Assembly (NCBI GenBank): GCA_036001225.1
Contig: DASYUM010000067.1
Span: 1 to 9,073, forward strand
DNA length: 9,073 nt
Direction: 5' to 3'
Source of the DNA: DASYUM01 sp036001225
GTDB taxonomy: Bacteria; Methylomirabilota; Methylomirabilia; Rokubacteriales; DASRDR01
The stretch's first letter is position 1; the number at the start of each line of letters is the position of its first letter. This document shows positions 6,267 to 9,073 of the stretch, one piece after another. The notes below the pieces were generated by a model, which saw only the letters and a program-made list of their open reading frames with translations, ran no database searches and was not told where the DNA came from. A program made the translations under genes and the position numbers.

Positions 6267-7805
6267 CTACTTCACCGTGCCCTTCATGCCGGACTCCGCC
6301 GCCACGCCGGCGCCGGACCACGCCTTCACCGCGAGCCGCAGGGCGTCCAGCTCCGCGCCGAGCCACAGGCGTAGCCCCGCCAGCAGCATCCGGTACGGCG
6401 CCCGGCCAAGGTTGAAGTAGGCGGACAGGCGCCGGCCGTGGTTGCGCCGGCCGTCCTCCCCCAGCTGCCGGCGCAAGCGCGCGATCCGGGTGAAGCGGCG
6501 GTTGTAGCACGCCATCAGGCCGTAGCTGGCGAAACCGGCGCTCGGTCCCAGCACCGGCATCCACCGGAACGGCCCGGCGAACCGGTAGCCGGGGATGACC
6601 ACGAAGAGGTAGTACTGCACGGTGTCGAGCAGGAAGGCGGCCGAGAGCAGGTCCTGCTCGCCCATGTAGAAGTACTTGTCGCGATAGACCGCCCGGAAGA
6701 AGCGGTGGTAGGAGCGGAGGAAAGTCGCGTTGTGCTCGGCGATCCGCGGCCGGACGTCCTCACCGGCGGCGTCCCGCTTGAGGATCTCCGCCGTCGCTTC
6801 GGCCGTGAACGCGGCGTGGTCGAGCCCCGGCGAGTAATAGGGGTCGAGAAACGCGGCGGCGTCGCCGACGAGCGCCCAGCCCGGCCCCATGTACTGGCGG
6901 GTCACGTAGGGCAGGTGCCCGTAGAACCGGAGGTCCTCCTGCCGCAACCGGGCGCCCTTCAGCAGCTCGGCCAGCGCCGGGATCGCCTCCAGGAACGCCC
7001 GGTAGTCGGCCTCCCGGTCGCGGCTCTCGTGGAGCCGGACGAGGCGCTTGTCGAACACGACCCCGATGCTCGTCTCGCCGTTCCCGAGCGGAATCACCCA
7101 CACCCAGTAGCCGAAGCCCATGTAGTGGTTGGTGGCCAGGCGGCGCGAGGCGACACTCCGCCGGGCCAGGGCGGACTGCTCGCGGGCCGCGAGGTCGTCG
7201 AGGTGGCGGACGTCGGTCCAGCGGGCCCAGATGGCAGCCGTCGGGTGTTCGTCGTTCCGCTCGATGAGGCCGAGCCGCCGGCCCAGGACCGCCGCCCGCC
7301 CGGTGGCGTCGATGAGCCAGCGACAGGTCACGGTCAGCGGCCCCTCGGGACCCTCGATCGTGACCTGGTGGTGGAAGTCGCCGAGGGTGACCTCCCGGGC
7401 CCGCGCCGGACGAAGCAGCCCGGCGCCCTCGCCGACGGCGGTCCGCAGCAGATGCTCGTCCAACACGTCACGCCGGAGCTGGAACGACGGCACCGCGCTC
7501 CGATGATAGGCGCCGGTCTCGCTGGCGTCGGCGTGCCCATGGACGCGAGGATTCGAGAACCAGTAGCGAAGGGCCTCTTTCGGCAGGTGCTCGCGCTCGA
7601 GGTGCTCCCAGCAGCCCAGCCGCCGCGTGAGGAAGAGCGCCGACATCTCGGTCGTCGCCTCCCCGACCTTCTCGTCGAAGCGGGGGAGCTTCTCGACGAT
7701 CAGCAGGCGGAGCCGGGGCAGCTCCCGCCGGAGCAGGAGGGCGGTGGCGGCACCGCTGAAGGCCCCGCCCAGGATGACGACGTCGTACGCCTCGGGGACG
7801 CCCAT
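6267..7805 (-). CDS. FAD-dependent oxidoreductase of the tryptophan-halogenase-like family
   Basis: The protein has 512 residues, complete. It has an N-terminal FAD-binding Rossmann motif VVILGGAFSG (residues 9-18; the middle Gly of GxGxxG is A15), a ribose-binding E38, and KVGEATTEMS (46-55), as in flavin-dependent halogenases. DATGR (166-170) and GWALVGDAAAFLDPYYSPGLD (309-329) are the second and third flavin motifs. WVWVIP (234-239) fits the WxWxIP signature of flavin halogenases. K76 in PKEALRYWF lines up by eye with the catalytic Lys of PrnA-type halogenases. Members of this family also include reductases and uncharacterised enzymes, so halogenation is possible but unproven. No flavin reductase or biosynthetic cluster is visible. 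The C-terminal 130 residues are hydrophobic and basic (YYLFVVIPGYRFAGPFRW onward) and may touch the membrane. The ATG at 7805 gives a direct run into the Rossmann strand. Confidence 0.9.
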   Translation of the reverse strand: MGVPEAYDVVILGGAFSGAATALLLRRELPRLRLLIVEKLPRFDEKVGEATTEMSALFLTRRLGCWEHLEREHLPKEALRYWFSNPRVHGHADASETGAYHRSAVPSFQLRRDVLDEHLLRTAVGEGAGLLRPARAREVTLGDFHHQVTIEGPEGPLTVTCRWLIDATGRAAVLGRRLGLIERNDEHPTAAIWARWTDVRHLDDLAAREQSALARRSVASRRLATNHYMGFGYWVWVIPLGNGETSIGVVFDKRLVRLHESRDREADYRAFLEAIPALAELLKGARLRQEDLRFYGHLPYVTRQYMGPGWALVGDAAAFLDPYYSPGLDHAAFTAEATAEILKRDAAGEDVRPRIAEHNATFLRSYHRFFRAVYRDKYFYMGEQDLLSAAFLLDTVQYYLFVVIPGYRFAGPFRWMPVLGPSAGFASYGLMACYNRRFTRIARLRRQLGEDGRRNHGRRLSAYFNLGRAPYRMLLAGLRLWLGAELDALRLAVKAWSGAGVAAESGMKGTVK

Positions 7806-7814
7806 GCGGCAAGC

Positions 7815-7844
7815 ATCCTAGCGCAGGTCGCCCCCGTCCGTCAG
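7815..7844 (-). promoter_or_regulatory. Putative promoter of the oxidoreductase/AMIN operon
   Basis: On the minus strand, CTGACG (7839-7844) and TAGGAT (7815-7820) are separated by 18 bp and match the -35 and -10 consensus at four of six positions each. The ATG at 7805 is only nine bases after the -10 box, so the message would be leaderless or nearly so. The AGGA that could serve as a Shine-Dalgarno lies within the -10 box, so both readings cannot hold. Confidence 0.4.
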
Positions 7845-7857
7845 GAGCCTGCCCGGC

Positions 7858-8235
7858 GTGCCGCCGAACGGCGCGCCGGCCCGCGGCGGAGTCGGCGGCG
7901 GTGAGGGCGACCGCGAGCGCGGCGGCGGACGCCGCCGGCCGCTCCTCGGGTTCCGACCGGAGGCCGACGGCCAGGGCATCGAGGACCAGGAGCCCGGCCA
8001 CGCTGAGCGGCCAGCCGCCGAACCCCATCAGCTCCCGCCCGACCGCTCCGGCGACGGCGGCGTACCGCCCCGCGTCGGTCAGCTTCTCGCCGAGGTGCGG
8101 CAGCGTCAGGTACTCGCTCCGCGGCGCCACGCCGAGGCGGAAGTAGGCCAGGACCAGCAGCCCCGGGAGCAGGCCGAGGCCCACCGGCGCCAGCGCGCGC
8201 CCGAGCCGGCGCCGGCCGGTCCCGCGCGCGCCCAT
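7858..8235 (-). pseudogene. Remnant of a multi-pass membrane protein (glycosyltransferase-like)
   Basis: From an ATG at 8235 the minus strand reads as convincing high-GC3 coding sequence: a basic start, then LGLLPGLLVLAYFRLGVAP (one membrane segment), YLTLPHLGEKLTDAGRYAAV, then GWPLSVAGLLVLDALAV (a second segment) and SEPEERPAASAAALAV. No sensible stop follows; the frame stays open into the oxidoreductase gene on the same strand. Near 7860 coding character appears to move to another frame ending PFGGTPGRLLTDGGDLR and a TAG at 7818. The order resembles an inner section of ArnT/PMT-type membrane glycosyltransferases, which are several hundred residues longer, so I read it as a truncated and frame-shifted relic. 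That family label is a weak pattern match. The ATG overlaps the TGA of an upstream open stretch lacking a start codon (RAAAVTLLAALALTTPAS). A small intact two-helix protein is the alternative. Confidence 0.45.
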
Positions 8236-8305
8236 CACGAGGCGGGCGTCGTCAGCGCGAGCGCGGCCAGGAGCGTGACGGCGGCGGCGCGGAGCGGGGA
8301 CGGGC

Positions 8306-8322
8306 ACCGGTCGGCGACCGGT
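8306..8322 (-). terminator. Short hairpin at the end of the gamma-glutamyltransferase gene
   Basis: ACCGGTC (8306-8312) and GACCGGT (8316-8322) form a perfect 7-bp stem with a three-base loop, touching the last base of the stop codon. No T-tract follows on the minus strand. It may aid termination or mRNA stability, but the short stem in GC-rich sequence keeps this tentative. Confidence 0.35.
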
Positions 8323-9073
8323 CAGTAACCGATGGCGGCGCCGTCCGAGCGCGGATCGGCGGCGCCCATCCGGGTCCCGGTCTCCGGCTGCAGCTCGATC
8401 CCGTGGGCGTGGCCGGCGAGTTCCGACCACGCCGGCCACCGGGTGAGCCGGTGGCCCCGCGCCTCCAGCCCGCGCAGGGTCGGCTCGGGAAAGCGTGTCT
8501 CCACGTTGAGCCGCTCGCGCGGGTCGCCGAGGGCGAAGCGGCCGGCCAGCCAGCGGGGCGCGTCGATCGCCGCCTGGAGGTCGAGCCCGAAATCGAGCAG
8601 CGCCGAGTAGACCTGAGCGTGGATCTGGGGCTGACCGTCGGCCCCCATGCAGCCAAAGACCCAGCGGAGCCGCTCCCCCTCGAACGCCAGGGACGCCATG
8701 AGCGTGTGGGCCGGCTGCTTGCCGGGAGCCAGGCAGTTCGGGTGCGCCGGATCGAGGGAGAAGTAGGCGCCGCGGTTGTGAAGCACCACGCCGGTCCGAC
8801 CGGCCACCACGCCGGCGCCGAAGCCGTAGTAGAGCGACTGGACGAGCGAGACGGCGTTCCCCGCCTCATCCACGACGGCGAGGTAGACCGTGTCGCCTTC
8901 CAGGCTCCCGGCCGGGACGGCGTCCCACGCCTGGGCCTGCTCGGGGCGGATGAGCCGCCGGCGCTCGCGGACGTAGGCGGGGTCGAGCAGCCGCTCGGGG
9001 GGGACCGGCATGAAGGCCGGGTCGGCCAGGTGGCGGTTGCGGTCGGCGAACGCGACCTTCTTGGCCTCGACCA
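8322..9073 (-). CDS. Gamma-glutamyltransferase family protein (N terminus cut by window edge)
   Basis: About 249 residues are visible. They comprise the end of the large subunit and the whole small subunit of a roughly 530-residue N-terminal-nucleophile hydrolase that transfers or hydrolyses gamma-glutamyl groups, for example from glutathione. KKVAFADRNRHLADPAF is the conserved stretch before the processing site. The nucleophile is the Thr of GDTVYLAVVD (codon 8889-8891), aligned by eye with T391 of the E. coli enzyme; autocleavage would occur just before it. NAVSLVQSLYYGFGAGVV, NRGAYFSLD and GKQPAHTLMASLAF are further family motifs. The segment usually GGxGG reads GCMGADGQPQ, as is common in the YwrD-like bacterial branch. 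Such enzymes are normally exported, but the signal region is off the window. The frame continues open beyond the right edge, so an ATG at 9011 is internal. It has no clear functional link to the genes downstream. Confidence 0.93.
   Translation of the reverse strand, partial: VEAKKVAFADRNRHLADPAFMPVPPERLLDPAYVRERRRLIRPEQAQAWDAVPAGSLEGDTVYLAVVDEAGNAVSLVQSLYYGFGAGVVAGRTGVVLHNRGAYFSLDPAHPNCLAPGKQPAHTLMASLAFEGERLRWVFGCMGADGQPQIHAQVYSALLDFGLDLQAAIDAPRWLAGRFALGDPRERLNVETRFPEPTLRGLEARGHRLTRWPAWSELAGHAHGIELQPETGTRMGAADPRSDGAAIGY

Noticed and set aside
2436..6374. Plus-strand 1,312-codon open frame
   Set aside because: It runs antisense across ORF6N, imuB, imuA and the AMIN gene, all with clear family motifs on the minus strand. 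Its composition is low-complexity Arg/Gly/Pro.
6438..7904. Plus-strand 488-codon open frame
   Set aside because: It is the antisense shadow of the oxidoreductase and has no recognisable domain.
7858..8328. Plus-strand 156-codon frame in the gene-poor stretch
   Set aside because: Its Arg/Gly/Pro-rich content is typical of antisense reading, and the minus strand here has better coding character and membrane segments.
1..9073. tRNA, rRNA, CRISPR array or riboswitch
   Set aside because: No cloverleaf, regularly spaced repeats or known riboswitch core was seen. The non-coding gaps are short and accounted for above.

Overview
The window is about 70% G+C, densely coded, and every gene I can support lies on the minus strand. 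Codon third positions are almost all G or C. A split mutasome cassette (imuA, imuB, dnaE2) with an arginine in the ImuA Walker A motif, together with this composition, suggests an uncultured high-GC soil or subsurface bacterium, for example a Rokubacteria/Methylomirabilota-like lineage. That assignment is inference; no marker gene is present. The very long plus-strand open frames are antisense artefacts of the base composition.

Layout from right to left, which is the direction of transcription. (1) The C-terminal part of a gamma-glutamyltransferase (8322-9073) runs off the right edge. (2) About 0.5 kb follows with no intact gene. It holds a coding-like remnant of a membrane protein (about 7860-8235). 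(3) A flavin-dependent, tryptophan-halogenase-like oxidoreductase (6267-7805) has a promoter-like element placed so close to its ATG that the mRNA may be nearly leaderless. (4) Nine bases further on lies a small exported, probably lipid-anchored protein with a coiled coil and an AMIN domain (5484-6257), likely in the same operon. (5) An intergenic region of about 170 bp holds a GC-rich hairpin and then the only AT-rich island near imuA, with promoter-like and operator-like sequence. (6) The SOS-mutagenesis cassette follows: imuA (4612-5310), imuB (3096-4583), an ORF6N-domain gene (2535-3053), and dnaE2 (2388 down to the left edge, C terminus missing).

The mutasome genes are expected to work together. 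DnaE2 is the error-prone polymerase, ImuB is a catalytically dead Y-family protein that tethers it to the beta clamp, and ImuA is a RecA-like accessory factor. The most unusual feature is the ORF6N gene, a family usually associated with phages and mobile DNA, placed between imuB and dnaE2. It has lower GC content than its neighbours, a strong ribosome-binding site of its own, and a 25-bp palindrome with perfect 12-bp arms inside its coding sequence. A second inverted repeat stands directly upstream of dnaE2. Whether ORF6N is a passenger or an added regulator of translesion synthesis is the main open question here.
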